Of a stretch of 64,000 nt of DNA, positions 27,047 to 36,112 are shown one piece after another (positions within the stretch are counted from its first letter, which is position 1; each line of letters begins with the position of its first letter). Where the stretch lies: positions 11,711 through 75,710 of the forward strand of contig NZ_CALJON010000003.1 of the NCBI RefSeq assembly GCF_937981445.1, given 5' to 3'. Both the position numbers and the translations under genes were made by a program. The stretch is from an uncultured Veillonella sp. (GTDB lineage Bacteria > Bacillota > Negativicutes > Veillonellales > Veillonellaceae). The notes beneath the pieces are model-generated. The model worked only from the letters and a program-made list of their open reading frames with translations, ran no database searches and had not been told where the DNA came from.

Positions 27047-27874
27047 ATGAAATTAAAACGTATATTGTTAATAGCTTTAAGCTTGATTACAGCCCTAGCT
27101 GTTCTAGTAGGTTGTGGATCTAATACATCTGAAGGCGGTGCGTCTGGTGAAAAGAAAGAAATTACTGTGGGGGTAACACCAGGGTCTAGCGAAAAAATTA
27201 TGGAACTTGTGGCTAAAGAAGCAGAAAAACAAGGACTTAAAGTTAATGTAAAAGTATTCTCCGATTACATTACGCCTGACCAAGCATTAGCTTCTGGGGA
27301 CATTGATGTAAATATGTACCAACATCAGCCATTCCTTAATGCTTTCAATGCGAAGAATGGTACTGATTTAGTTAGTATCGGCAAAACCTATTTGGCACCA
27401 TTAGCGGCGTATTCTCATAAATATAAGAGCTTAAAGGATATTCCAGAAGGGGCTAGCATAGGGATTCCTAATGATCCTACTAATGAAAGCCGTGCCTTAG
27501 TACTTCTTGAAAAAGAAGGTGTTATTAAATTGGACCCTAATAAGGACCCATTGAAAGTAGTACCTCAAGATGTGGTAGAAAATCCTAAGAATGTAAAATT
27601 AGTAGAACTTGATGCAGCGCAATTGCCTCGTTCATTAGATGATACAGCAGCTTCTGTAATCAATGCTGGATATGCTATTGATGCAGGCTTAAATAGTGCT
27701 CGTGATGGCATTGCGGTTGAGTCGGATACAAGTCCTTATGTAAATATTATTGCCACACGCGCTAAAGACAAGGACGATGCTACGTACCAAAAATTTGTTA
27801 AAATTTTCCAATCACAAGAAGTAAAAGATTTTATTAATAAAGAATTTGATCGTGCCATTGTACCTGTATGGTAA
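27047..27874 (+). CDS. metQ: Methionine ABC transporter substrate-binding lipoprotein (MetQ/NlpA)
   Basis: A 275-residue NlpA-family lipoprotein. The signal peptide ends in lipobox LVGC at about residue 23. Family segments include ITVGVTPGSSEKIMELV, DYITPDQALASGDIDVNMYQ (landmark near residue 75) and HQPFLNAFNAKNGT, and SIGIPNDPTNESRAL, which contacts the ligand in MetQ. A SAM riboswitch upstream supports methionine as ligand. The ATPase and permease (metN, metI) are not next to it, which is unusual; they must lie elsewhere. A terminator follows, but the next gene is only 63 bases away, so partial readthrough is possible. Confidence 0.93.
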   Translation: MKLKRILLIALSLITALAVLVGCGSNTSEGGASGEKKEITVGVTPGSSEKIMELVAKEAEKQGLKVNVKVFSDYITPDQALASGDIDVNMYQHQPFLNAFNAKNGTDLVSIGKTYLAPLAAYSHKYKSLKDIPEGASIGIPNDPTNESRALVLLEKEGVIKLDPNKDPLKVVPQDVVENPKNVKLVELDAAQLPRSLDDTAASVINAGYAIDAGLNSARDGIAVESDTSPYVNIIATRAKDKDDATYQKFVKIFQSQEVKDFINKEFDRAIVPVW

Positions 27875-27880
27875 GAGTTC

Positions 27881-27918
27881 AATCGACTTATGTCCGTAAA
27901 GGCATAAGTCGATTTTTT
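27881..27918 (+). terminator. Terminator after metQ
   Basis: AATCGACTTATG (27881-27892) pairs with CATAAGTCGATT (27903-27914), followed by T6. Confidence 0.85.
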
Positions 27919-27937
27919 ATAGAAGGAGGTCATTTCT

Positions 27938-29329
27938 ATGGCAGCAGTACAAGACGTTGGAAGACGCAATTCATCTAATCCCGTTTTTACGATTACAGCG
28001 GAACAGGTGGAGCGGTTTAGAAAATTAATTCAATGTGAGACGGTTACGAACTCAGACCCAAGTGAAGTGAATTGGTCTGCCTTTGATGCCTTACATACAG
28101 TGTTTAAAGCGCAGTACCCAATGATATATGAGCACTTTCATTTAACGGACATTGGTGAGGCAGGCTTACAATTTTATTACGAAGCGCCAAATCCAACAGC
28201 CGCTCCTTTATTGCTTATGAGCCACCAAGACGTAGTGGAACCAGGCGATCTGGCACAATGGGAGGAAGCACCATTTTCGGCGGTTCATAAGGAGGGCCTT
28301 ATATGGGGGCGTGGCACTACTGATTGTAAACATGTAGTCTTTGCTGAGCTAGAAGCAGTTGAATCCTTGTTATTGTCGGGGTGGAGACCTACCTATGATG
28401 TATATATTTCCTTAGGCTATAGTGAGGAAGTGTATCGTATTGATGGTGCCGATGGGGGCCGCTTGTTGGCAGAGAACCTAGAGGCGCAGGGGATTACATT
28501 GGGGTGCCTCATAGATGAGGGCGGTCGAATTGAGAAGACGCCTAATGGTCAGTGTGCGGCGTATATCGGATTAGGTGAAAAATCGGCTGTTAATTTTGAA
28601 CTTCTTTGTCATACTGATGGGGGCCATTCGAGTAAGCCTGGTAAGGGGACGGGACTGGGTCAAATTGCACGGGCTATAGTGGCAATTGAGGAACATCCCT
28701 TACCCTATCGGTTGACACCTTTAGTTAAGGCTCATTTACAGGCTAGTGCAGCGCTTCAAGAGGGGGAACGTGCCAAAATATATGCCGATCCTGAAGGGCA
28801 TTGGGAGGCACTTTGCGAGTTAGCTAGAGGGGACGTGGAATTAGATGCAATGCTTCATACCACCTTTGCTGTTACTATGGCGTCGGGGAGTGCTCAACCT
28901 AATGTAATGCCATCTCATGCGACAACGGGGATTAGCTGCCGCATATTACAGGGCGATACAGTAGAAAGCATTATTTCCTATTTAGAACGTATTATTCCAA
29001 AGACCGTAAGTGTACGTCATATATCCGGCGTAGACCCTCAGCCTACAGCTACCGTGGAAAGTAAAGAGTATGCTTTACTCGCTAAGACGGTGCAACATAT
29101 ATATGGGGATGACACTTATGTGATTCCCTATTTAATGTTAGGTGCTACGGATTCGCGCTATTATAAGAATGTGGCTCCTAATGCATTTCGGTTCAGTGGC
29201 TTCTTCCAAGATGAGCGTTGGGGGAAGGCGCATTGTGTGAATGAACGAATTCCTGTTGATGCGTTAGGTTCTGGCATTCAATATTTTAAAGAAATACTCA
29301 AAGCTTATGGTGAGACGATAGGTTTTTAG
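27938..29329 (+). CDS. M20 family peptidase (carboxypeptidase S / dipeptidase type)
   Basis: A 463-residue zinc peptidase without a signal peptide. Landmarks are LLMSHQDVVEP (first metal His and catalytic Asp), WEEAPFSAVHKEGLIWGRGT with TDCKH (bridging Asp), LGYSEEVYRIDGADGG (catalytic Glu-Glu), the dimerisation domain opening TDGGHSSKPGKGTGLGQIAR, and the last metal His in GKAHCVNERI. The arrangement is that of the CPS1/PM20D1 branch of M20. An AAGGAGG site precedes the ATG. It follows metQ and may be partly under the same S-box, which would fit release of methionine from peptides (inference). Confidence 0.87.
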   Translation: MAAVQDVGRRNSSNPVFTITAEQVERFRKLIQCETVTNSDPSEVNWSAFDALHTVFKAQYPMIYEHFHLTDIGEAGLQFYYEAPNPTAAPLLLMSHQDVVEPGDLAQWEEAPFSAVHKEGLIWGRGTTDCKHVVFAELEAVESLLLSGWRPTYDVYISLGYSEEVYRIDGADGGRLLAENLEAQGITLGCLIDEGGRIEKTPNGQCAAYIGLGEKSAVNFELLCHTDGGHSSKPGKGTGLGQIARAIVAIEEHPLPYRLTPLVKAHLQASAALQEGERAKIYADPEGHWEALCELARGDVELDAMLHTTFAVTMASGSAQPNVMPSHATTGISCRILQGDTVESIISYLERIIPKTVSVRHISGVDPQPTATVESKEYALLAKTVQHIYGDDTYVIPYLMLGATDSRYYKNVAPNAFRFSGFFQDERWGKAHCVNERIPVDALGSGIQYFKEILKAYGETIGF

Positions 29330-29464
29330 CCCTCTGTGGCTAAATCATGGATGTGCGTAATATGAGGCGAAATGATGGATGTTTTGCCTATGAAGTTAAG
29401 TCATGGATGGGGCGAATTTGGTGTGAAATGATAGCGTTTAACATATAAGAATATATTATAAAAG

Positions 29465-29516
29465 AAAAAAGCCAAGTGATAGTCGTTGAAAAACGTGCTG
29501 TCTTTGGCTTTTTTTC
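29465..29516 (+). terminator. Terminator after the M20 peptidase
   Basis: AAAAAAGCCAA pairs with TTTGGCTTTTTT around a partly paired inner loop. The 330-base gap 29330-29659 also holds degenerate repeats of a TCATGGATG-type unit near 29345-29410 and no gene. Confidence 0.8.
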
Positions 29517-29659
29517 ATGGTCGAAACCTACATGAGTTGATATGTAAAATTGGTATGATAAAAATGTAAAGTTTTAGTTGAAAATTTTATTAAAGTATGA
29601 AAAAATGTATTTGTAATGTATTTTCTTAAATAGTTTATTAAAGTGAGGAGCTAAGTGTT

Positions 29660-30643
29660 ATGTCAGAATTGAGATGGAATCCTTTGCTTGGCACATGGAC
29701 GATGGTAGCGTCAAACCGCAAGCACCGCCCTAATATGCCAAAAGATTGGTGTCCTTTCTGCCCAGGGGAAGGCAAGCATGTGCCAGATGATTTTACAGTT
29801 TTCAGCTATGACAACGATTTTCCAGCTTTGACTCAAAATCCTGAACCGCCAACGGTAGATAGTACAGGATTTTATAAAAGTGCAGAAAACTATGGGAAAT
29901 GTGAAGTTATTTTATACTCCCCACGACATAATGTGAAGTTTTATGAATTATCGGTGCATCATTTAGTAGAGCTACTCAATTTAATTGCCGAACGATGCAC
30001 AGAATTAAGTAAAGATAAAAAGATTAAGTATGTCTATCCTTTTGAAAACAAAGGGGAAGCTGTGGGGGTGACAATGCCTCATCCACATGGACAGATTTAT
30101 GGCTATTCGTATGTGCCTCAAAAGCTAGAAGTTGAGCTCATGAACTCTAAGAAACATTATGAGGAAGAAGGGCGTTGCCTAATTTGTCATATTAACGAGA
30201 CTGAGCTACGGGCAAAGAATCGCGTGGTATACGAAAACGATAGCTTTATGGCGTATATTCCGTTCTTTACAGATTATCCATATGGTGTATTTGTAGCACC
30301 AAAGCGTCATTTAGGGTATTTATCTGAATGTACGGCGCACGAACGGGCGGATTTAGCGCGACTTCTTAAAGTGCTAACACAGGCATTTGATGAGTTATTT
30401 CATATGCCATTCCCTTATATGATGGTATATCACCAACGACCTGTAAATAGTCCTGAATATGAAGATTCAAAAGACTATTATCATTTCCATATCGAATTTT
30501 ACCCACCATTTAGGGATGCTAACAAGATTAAGTACTATGCATCGTCTGAAATGGGCGCTTGGGCGGCTGCTAATACAAGTGCCGTAGAAGAAACAGCACC
30601 AGTATTGCGCAAGCTAATTAAAGATATATTGGCCCGTGATTAG
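29660..30643 (+). CDS. galT: Galactose-1-phosphate uridylyltransferase
   Basis: Leloir-pathway enzyme of 327 residues that swaps UMP between UDP-glucose and galactose-1-phosphate. The first HIT-like domain has CPFCPGEGKHV (zinc cysteines) and the active-site MPHPHGQIYG at about 139-148, whose second His carries the UMP. A second CLIC-H zinc site lies at about 175, and the closing domain has the DYYHFHIEFYPP strand with its metal/phosphate His residues. GAGGAG precedes the ATG. galK follows 85 bases later. No galE or galM lies in this window. Confidence 0.95.
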   Translation: MSELRWNPLLGTWTMVASNRKHRPNMPKDWCPFCPGEGKHVPDDFTVFSYDNDFPALTQNPEPPTVDSTGFYKSAENYGKCEVILYSPRHNVKFYELSVHHLVELLNLIAERCTELSKDKKIKYVYPFENKGEAVGVTMPHPHGQIYGYSYVPQKLEVELMNSKKHYEEEGRCLICHINETELRAKNRVVYENDSFMAYIPFFTDYPYGVFVAPKRHLGYLSECTAHERADLARLLKVLTQAFDELFHMPFPYMMVYHQRPVNSPEYEDSKDYYHFHIEFYPPFRDANKIKYYASSEMGAWAAANTSAVEETAPVLRKLIKDILARD

Positions 30644-30728
30644 GATAAACAACGTGATTAGGAGCAACAATAGATTGTTTGGTGACGTATTGATATGAAT
30701 TAGGCAGTATAGGAAGGATTTTAGATTG

Positions 30729-31955
30729 ATGGATAATAGAATAAAAGAGGCTGGGTTGACTAAAGAGCTATTGAAGGACCGCTTTGCCAAGGTATTTGGC
30801 ATAACAGAGGATCCGATTCAATACTTTTTTGCCCCTGGTCGGGTAAATATTATTGGAGAACACCAAGACTATAATGGTGGGCATGTATTTCCAGCGGCTT
30901 TAACGATGGGGACTTGGGGCGCCATTCGTGTGAATAGGAAAGCGTCTTCAGATAAAAGAACCATTCGCTTATATTCAGCTAATATGAATGGTGTACCAGA
31001 AACAGAAACTCAGTCATATAGCTTGGCTGAGACGAATGGTGAAGGGTTTAACTTTACTTATCATGACGAGGCTGGTTGGACTAATTACCCCTTTGGTGTT
31101 ATTGATTATTTTGAAAAGCAAGGCTATACGATTCCGTCCTTAGATATATACTATGAAGGCAATTTGCCAGAAGGCGCAGGTTTATCTTCATCAGCTTGTA
31201 TTTTAGATTTAACTGTATATATGTTGATGGCGGTACTGCATATTTCTGTGGATCGAACTAAGCTTGCTGAAATTGCCAAAGATGTGGAGTATGATTTTGT
31301 AGGTGTAAAAGTAGGCATCATGGATCAATTTGCCATTAGTCATGGTAAAAAGGGGCATGGTGTATTCCTCGATTGTACGAATATGACCTTTGAACATGTA
31401 CCTGTTGATTTTGGTGACTATCAATTGGTAATTATGAATACGAATCATCAGCGCAGCCTGGTAGACTCTGTATTTAATGTGCGTAAAGCAGAATGTGATG
31501 CGGCTCTTGAGGACATTAGAAAGCATCATGAATTAGTGGGGCTTAGTTTGGGCTCGGTAGCTGATTTAGAGTTTGTTGAAGATGAAGTCAATCGTCGCCG
31601 TGCTAAGCATGCCATTACAGAAAACTTGCGCGTTGTAGAGTTTATGAAAGCCTTGCGTACTAAGGACATGGATAAAATTAAAGAGATTATTACCGCATCC
31701 CATGAATCGCTTCGCTATGATTATGAAGTGAGTGGTCCCCAATTAGATCGAATTGTACAAATTGCGCGCGCTCAAGAAGGTTGTTTAGCCTCTCGCATGA
31801 CCGGTGCGGGCTTTGGTGGTTGTGCTATTGCCATTGTAGAGAAAGAAAAGCTTGAATCCTTTATGCAGGCTGTGTGTGACACTTATGAAGCCGCTGAAAA
31901 CGTACGTCCAGATATGTACATGGCTGATTTAGGTGATGGAGTATGTGAGTTATAA
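30729..31955 (+). CDS. galK: Galactokinase
   Basis: GHMP-family kinase of 408 residues that phosphorylates galactose with ATP. The galactokinase signature GRVNIIGEHQDYNGG is near 38-52, the phosphate loop EGAGLSSSAC near 140-150, and the third GHMP motif TGAGFGGCAI near 358. ATG 30729 is used; an adjacent TTG at 30726 is in the same frame and also plausible by spacing to GGAAGG. The ROK regulator starts 16 bases after the stop, so galT-galK-ROK probably form one transcript. Confidence 0.95.
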   Translation: MDNRIKEAGLTKELLKDRFAKVFGITEDPIQYFFAPGRVNIIGEHQDYNGGHVFPAALTMGTWGAIRVNRKASSDKRTIRLYSANMNGVPETETQSYSLAETNGEGFNFTYHDEAGWTNYPFGVIDYFEKQGYTIPSLDIYYEGNLPEGAGLSSSACILDLTVYMLMAVLHISVDRTKLAEIAKDVEYDFVGVKVGIMDQFAISHGKKGHGVFLDCTNMTFEHVPVDFGDYQLVIMNTNHQRSLVDSVFNVRKAECDAALEDIRKHHELVGLSLGSVADLEFVEDEVNRRRAKHAITENLRVVEFMKALRTKDMDKIKEIITASHESLRYDYEVSGPQLDRIVQIARAQEGCLASRMTGAGFGGCAIAIVEKEKLESFMQAVCDTYEAAENVRPDMYMADLGDGVCEL

Positions 31956-31971
31956 AGTAGGAGGTGAGAGA

Positions 31972-33162
31972 ATGCAGTCAAAGCAAGCCGCTAGTAATGA
32001 TGAGATTATTTTGAATTATATTAGACGACATGGCTCAGTATCAAAAGCAATTATTGCACGTAATACAGGTATTACGCCACCAACTGTTACTAATATTTGT
32101 ACTGTACTCGCTCAAAAAGGTTTGATTTATGAAGATCGTCAGGAGCGAAGTGCTTTAGGGCGACCATCTATGTTGTTGAAATTTAATGAGCAAAAGGAAA
32201 TGATGCTCATTGTTCACGTACGAACTCATAAAATCGTTTTTTATGTAGTCCAAGCAGGCGGCATTATTCTCAATAAAGTAGAACATTCCATTATTGGCTC
32301 AACTATTGATGAAATTATGAACCAAATGTACAAGGGGATGGAAGAAATCTTAGAGGATATCCGCTGGAGCATTGCTGTAATTGGCCTAATTTTACGTGGT
32401 CCAGTAGATTCTCAAAAAGGTATTTCCATTTATTCCCCTAATGCAAAATGGAATAATATTCCGTTTAAATACATTATGGAAGAGCGTTTTCATTTGCCTA
32501 CATATGTGGAAAATGATGTGCGTTGCTTAGCTAATGGGGAATATCATTTCGGGAGCGGCAAAGGTATTGATAATTTACTAGTTTTAAAATTCAGTTATGG
32601 TCTTGGCGTGTCCTTAGTATATAAAGGCAATATTTATCGTGGTTTTAATGATTGTGCTGGTGAAGTGGGCTATACAGTCATTGATATGGACGATTCTGAC
32701 ACAGATGGTGATGTGGTGTTCACGCGTTTAGAATCTGTTGCATCGGAAACAGCGATTCGAGAATATGTATTAGGGGAAATTAAAAAGGGCCGTCACTCCA
32801 TGGTGGCTGACAATCAGGACATTTTAGCTGATGCCTTTAGAGTGGAACCTATTTATGAAGCCGCTGTTGAAGGGGATCCTATCTGTTTAGAAGCACTCAA
32901 TCGAGTGGGTAAATACTTGGGCGTTACACTAGCTAATTTATACAATATTATTAATCCACAACGCATTGTGATTAGCTCGGTTATGGGGAATGCAGTGGGG
33001 ACGATGGACCCAATTTTACGCAAAGTCTTGGAGCAAAACTTGAGACGCATACAATCAGTTGACCTTGTGTACTCTGGTAGTGGCAGTTATTATACCTTGT
33101 TAGGTATGGTGGATATTGTAAGCTCTCGAAGAGCCAGTGAAGTATGGCTTAATGAAAGATAA
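31972..33162 (+). CDS. ROK family transcriptional regulator
   Basis: A 396-residue NagC/XylR-type protein. A winged-helix DNA-binding domain at about 10-70 (NYIRRHGSVSKAIIARNTG, TPPTVTNI) is followed by a ROK sugar-kinase-like domain with FSYGLGVSLVYKG and CAGEVGYTV. The usual C-x-C zinc cluster of active ROK kinases is not evident, as in many regulators. AGGAGGTGAGAG precedes ATG 31972. Sitting between galK and mglBAC, it most likely controls this galactose cluster and responds to galactose or a phosphorylated form (inference). Confidence 0.88.
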   Translation: MQSKQAASNDEIILNYIRRHGSVSKAIIARNTGITPPTVTNICTVLAQKGLIYEDRQERSALGRPSMLLKFNEQKEMMLIVHVRTHKIVFYVVQAGGIILNKVEHSIIGSTIDEIMNQMYKGMEEILEDIRWSIAVIGLILRGPVDSQKGISIYSPNAKWNNIPFKYIMEERFHLPTYVENDVRCLANGEYHFGSGKGIDNLLVLKFSYGLGVSLVYKGNIYRGFNDCAGEVGYTVIDMDDSDTDGDVVFTRLESVASETAIREYVLGEIKKGRHSMVADNQDILADAFRVEPIYEAAVEGDPICLEALNRVGKYLGVTLANLYNIINPQRIVISSVMGNAVGTMDPILRKVLEQNLRRIQSVDLVYSGSGSYYTLLGMVDIVSSRRASEVWLNER

Positions 33163-33254
33163 ACGTATGATGTAGTGCAAGATAAACGTATGATGTAGTG
33201 CAAGATAAGACGTATGGCTTAGTGCAGGATAAGAAATATGGCTTAATGAAAGAT
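33142..33254. repeat. 23-24 bp tandem repeat whose first copy is the 3' end of the ROK gene
   Basis: Five copies run from 33142 to 33254. The first (33142-33164) contains the last codons and stop of the ROK gene (VWLNER-stop), two follow with a different centre, and the fourth and fifth return to the GTATGGCTTA-TG form. So the gene's own tail is part of the repeated unit. Confidence 0.85.
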
Positions 33255-33361
33255 ACAGTGCAGTTTTATTTAATCGTAGGACCTATTATTTAGGTAGATA
33301 CGCTATGAGAATATAGCGAATTAATAGAATCTACATTTTCTTTTCAAAGGAGGAGTTTCTC

Positions 33362-34396
33362 GTGAAAAAGTCATGGAAAGCAGCGTTATTAGCTACCTTA
33401 GCGGTAGCCACATTGGTGGTGAGTGGATGCGGCTCAAGCAGCAGCTCTGGTGGTGACCTTCCACAAGTAGGCGTGGCCATTTACAAATTTGACGACACCT
33501 TTATGAGTGGTGTACGAGCTCGTATCGAAGCTGATGCTAAAGATAAAGCTAAGGTAGATATTGTAGACAGTCAAAACTCTCAACCAACACAAAATGAAAA
33601 GATTGATCTTTTCTTAAACAAAAAGTACAAAGCGATTGGTGTTAACATTGTAGACCGTCCAGCTGCTGGCGTTATTATTGACAAAGCAAAAGCGGCTAAT
33701 GTACCAGTTGTATTCATGAACCGTGAACCATTAAAAGATGATATGGCTAAATGGGACAAAGTGTTCTATGTAGGTGCTAAGGCAGAACAAAGCGGCGAAA
33801 TGCAAGGTAAAATCTTAGCTGATTATTTCAAAGCACATCCAGAAGCATATCGCAGCAAAGATAATGTACTTCACTATGTATTGATCAAAGGTGAACCAGG
33901 GCACCAAGATGCAGAACTTCGCACAAAATATGTAATTGAATCCCTTAAAAAAGAGGGTATTCAAGTTGAAGAGTTAGCACAAGATACAGCTATGTGGGAC
34001 CGTGTAAAAGGTCAGGAAAAAATGGCTGCTTTCTTAGCTAGCTATGGCGATAAAATTGATGCAGTAATCGCTAATAATGATGACATGGCCTTAGGCGCTA
34101 TCGAAGCACTTAAAGCAGCTGGTTACTTCCAAAATGGCAAATATATGCCAGTAGTAGGTGTTGACGCTACAGCACCAGCAGTACAAGCACTTAAAGATGG
34201 TACTTTATTAGGTACAGTATTAAATAACTCTAAAAAACAAGGGGATGCTGTATTTAACTTAATGTTAGTACTATCTAAAGGCGAAACTCCAACAAAAGAA
34301 AATGTAGGCTTTGATATTGTAGACAATCAATATATTTGGGTTCCTTATGAAATCGTAACTAAGGACAATGCAGATAAAATTTTAGGCGATAAATAA
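33362..34396 (+). CDS. mglB: Galactose/methyl-galactoside ABC transporter substrate-binding lipoprotein
   Basis: Periplasmic-type sugar-binding protein of 344 residues, GTG start after AAAGGAGGAG. The lipobox VSGC is at about residue 23, so it is lipid-anchored, unlike the soluble E. coli MglB. The body follows MglB: VGVAIYKFDDTFMSGVR, NIVDRPAAGVIIDKAKA, VFMNREPL, VGAKAEQSGEMQG, ANNDDMALGAIEALKAAG and GVDATAPAVQALKDG. The ATPase and permease follow, and galactose catabolic genes precede it, so galactose is the expected ligand. Confidence 0.95.
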   Translation: MKKSWKAALLATLAVATLVVSGCGSSSSSGGDLPQVGVAIYKFDDTFMSGVRARIEADAKDKAKVDIVDSQNSQPTQNEKIDLFLNKKYKAIGVNIVDRPAAGVIIDKAKAANVPVVFMNREPLKDDMAKWDKVFYVGAKAEQSGEMQGKILADYFKAHPEAYRSKDNVLHYVLIKGEPGHQDAELRTKYVIESLKKEGIQVEELAQDTAMWDRVKGQEKMAAFLASYGDKIDAVIANNDDMALGAIEALKAAGYFQNGKYMPVVGVDATAPAVQALKDGTLLGTVLNNSKKQGDAVFNLMLVLSKGETPTKENVGFDIVDNQYIWVPYEIVTKDNADKILGDK

Positions 34397-34588
34397 TCGT
34401 AAGCTTTAAGGGCTCGTAATATGTATGACTCGTAACAATAGATTCTTTAGAATTGCTAGTTTTAAAGTCTCTAGATTTAGGACTTCTAGTTTTAAAATCT
34501 TTAACGCTGTAGCATACATATTACATTAGGTAGTCAGGAGGTGGCACGTATGCCATCTCCTAGACTTACCAGTTGGTAGGAGGGCAAC

Positions 34589-36100
34589 ATGAGTGAATAT
34601 ATTTTAGAGATGCAACACATTACTAAAACCTTTCCCGGCGTAAAAGCGCTTAATGATGTATCTCTACAGCTCCGTCCTGGCTCCGTACATGCGCTCATGG
34701 GCGAAAATGGAGCAGGTAAATCGACCTTAATGAAATGCCTATTTGGTATTTATAAGCAAGATGAGGGGCAGATTATATTAAATGGTGAACCAGTATCTAT
34801 TACGGATTCTAAGAAGGCCTTAGATTTAGGGATTTCTATGATTCACCAAGAGTTATATCCTGTATTACAACGAAGTGTTATGGAAAATCTTTGGTTAGGC
34901 AGATTTCCAGTAAAAAAATGGGGTCCTATTAAATTAGTAGACCATGACAAGATGAAGGCCGATACACTGGCTTTATTTAAAGAGATTGACGTAGATATTG
35001 ACCCAGAAGAATTGGCGGGACATTTATCAGTATCAAAATTGCAGAGTATAGAAATTGCTAAGGCTGTTTCTCACAACTCTCGTATTATTGTAATGGACGA
35101 ACCTACGTCTTCACTGACAAGTGATGAAGTTGAGCATTTATTTAAAATTATTGAAGGCTTGAAGGCAAAAGGGGTTGCCATTGTTTATATTTCTCATAAA
35201 ATGGAAGAAATCCTCCGCATTTCCGATGAAGTAACGATTATGCGTGATGGTAATTATATAGGAACTTGGCCAGCTAGCGAATTAACTACAGATCTTATTA
35301 TTAAGCGCATGGTGGGCCGTGAAATGACGCAGTTATTCCCAGAGAAAACTAATGAACCTGGGGAGGAAGTACTTCGGGTGGAAGGGATTACCTCCATTCG
35401 AGAGAATTCCTTTAAAGATGTAAGTTTCTCTCTTAGAAAAGGGGAAGTTCTTGGTATCGGTGGGCTCGTAGGGGCACAGCGTACTGAGGTTATTGAAGCG
35501 TTGTTTGGGCTGAGACATTTATCGGCAGGTAAAATATTTTTACATGACCAAGAAGTTAAGATTAAAAGTCCGCGAGATGCTAAAAAACATCACATTGCCT
35601 TACTCACTGAAGAGCGGCGGGCAACGGGGATTTTTCCGATGTTAAATATTGTGGATAATAATACGATAGCATCTATGCAAAAATACCGTGGCAAAACAGG
35701 CTTGTTAAATGATAAATTGCGTGAGCTTGATACGGAAGAAGGCGTAGCCTCTCTTCGCATAAAAACTCCAGACACCAAAACACGGATTCAATCCCTGTCC
35801 GGTGGGAATCAGCAAAAAGTGCTAATTTCTAGATGGCTAAATACAGCGCCAGACATCTTGTTATTAGATGAACCGACGCGCGGTATTGACGTAGGGGCAA
35901 AGTATGAAATTTATACAATTATTAATCGCCTTGCCTCTCAGGGAAAGAGCGTGATTATGATTTCTTCAGAAATGTCAGAATTACTCGGCATGAGTGACCG
36001 TATTATGGTTATGAGTAATGGCATTATGGAAGGTATACTGGACGCTAAAGAAGCAACAGAAGAAAAAATAATGGAGCTTGCTACGGCAGGCTTAGTGTAG
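34589..36100 (+). CDS. mglA: Galactose/methyl-galactoside ABC transporter ATP-binding protein
   Basis: A 503-residue double-ABC ATPase of the sugar (CUT2) class. The first domain has GENGAGKSTLMK and Walker B VMDEPTSSL. The second has the usual degenerate Walker A (GGLVGAQRTEV) but an intact signature LSGGNQQKVLISRW and LLDEPTRGIDVGAK. GGAGGG precedes the ATG. The permease follows after 12 bases. Confidence 0.95.
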   Translation: MSEYILEMQHITKTFPGVKALNDVSLQLRPGSVHALMGENGAGKSTLMKCLFGIYKQDEGQIILNGEPVSITDSKKALDLGISMIHQELYPVLQRSVMENLWLGRFPVKKWGPIKLVDHDKMKADTLALFKEIDVDIDPEELAGHLSVSKLQSIEIAKAVSHNSRIIVMDEPTSSLTSDEVEHLFKIIEGLKAKGVAIVYISHKMEEILRISDEVTIMRDGNYIGTWPASELTTDLIIKRMVGREMTQLFPEKTNEPGEEVLRVEGITSIRENSFKDVSFSLRKGEVLGIGGLVGAQRTEVIEALFGLRHLSAGKIFLHDQEVKIKSPRDAKKHHIALLTEERRATGIFPMLNIVDNNTIASMQKYRGKTGLLNDKLRELDTEEGVASLRIKTPDTKTRIQSLSGGNQQKVLISRWLNTAPDILLLDEPTRGIDVGAKYEIYTIINRLASQGKSVIMISSEMSELLGMSDRIMVMSNGIMEGILDAKEATEEKIMELATAGLV

Positions 36101-36112
36101 GAGGAGTTAGAT

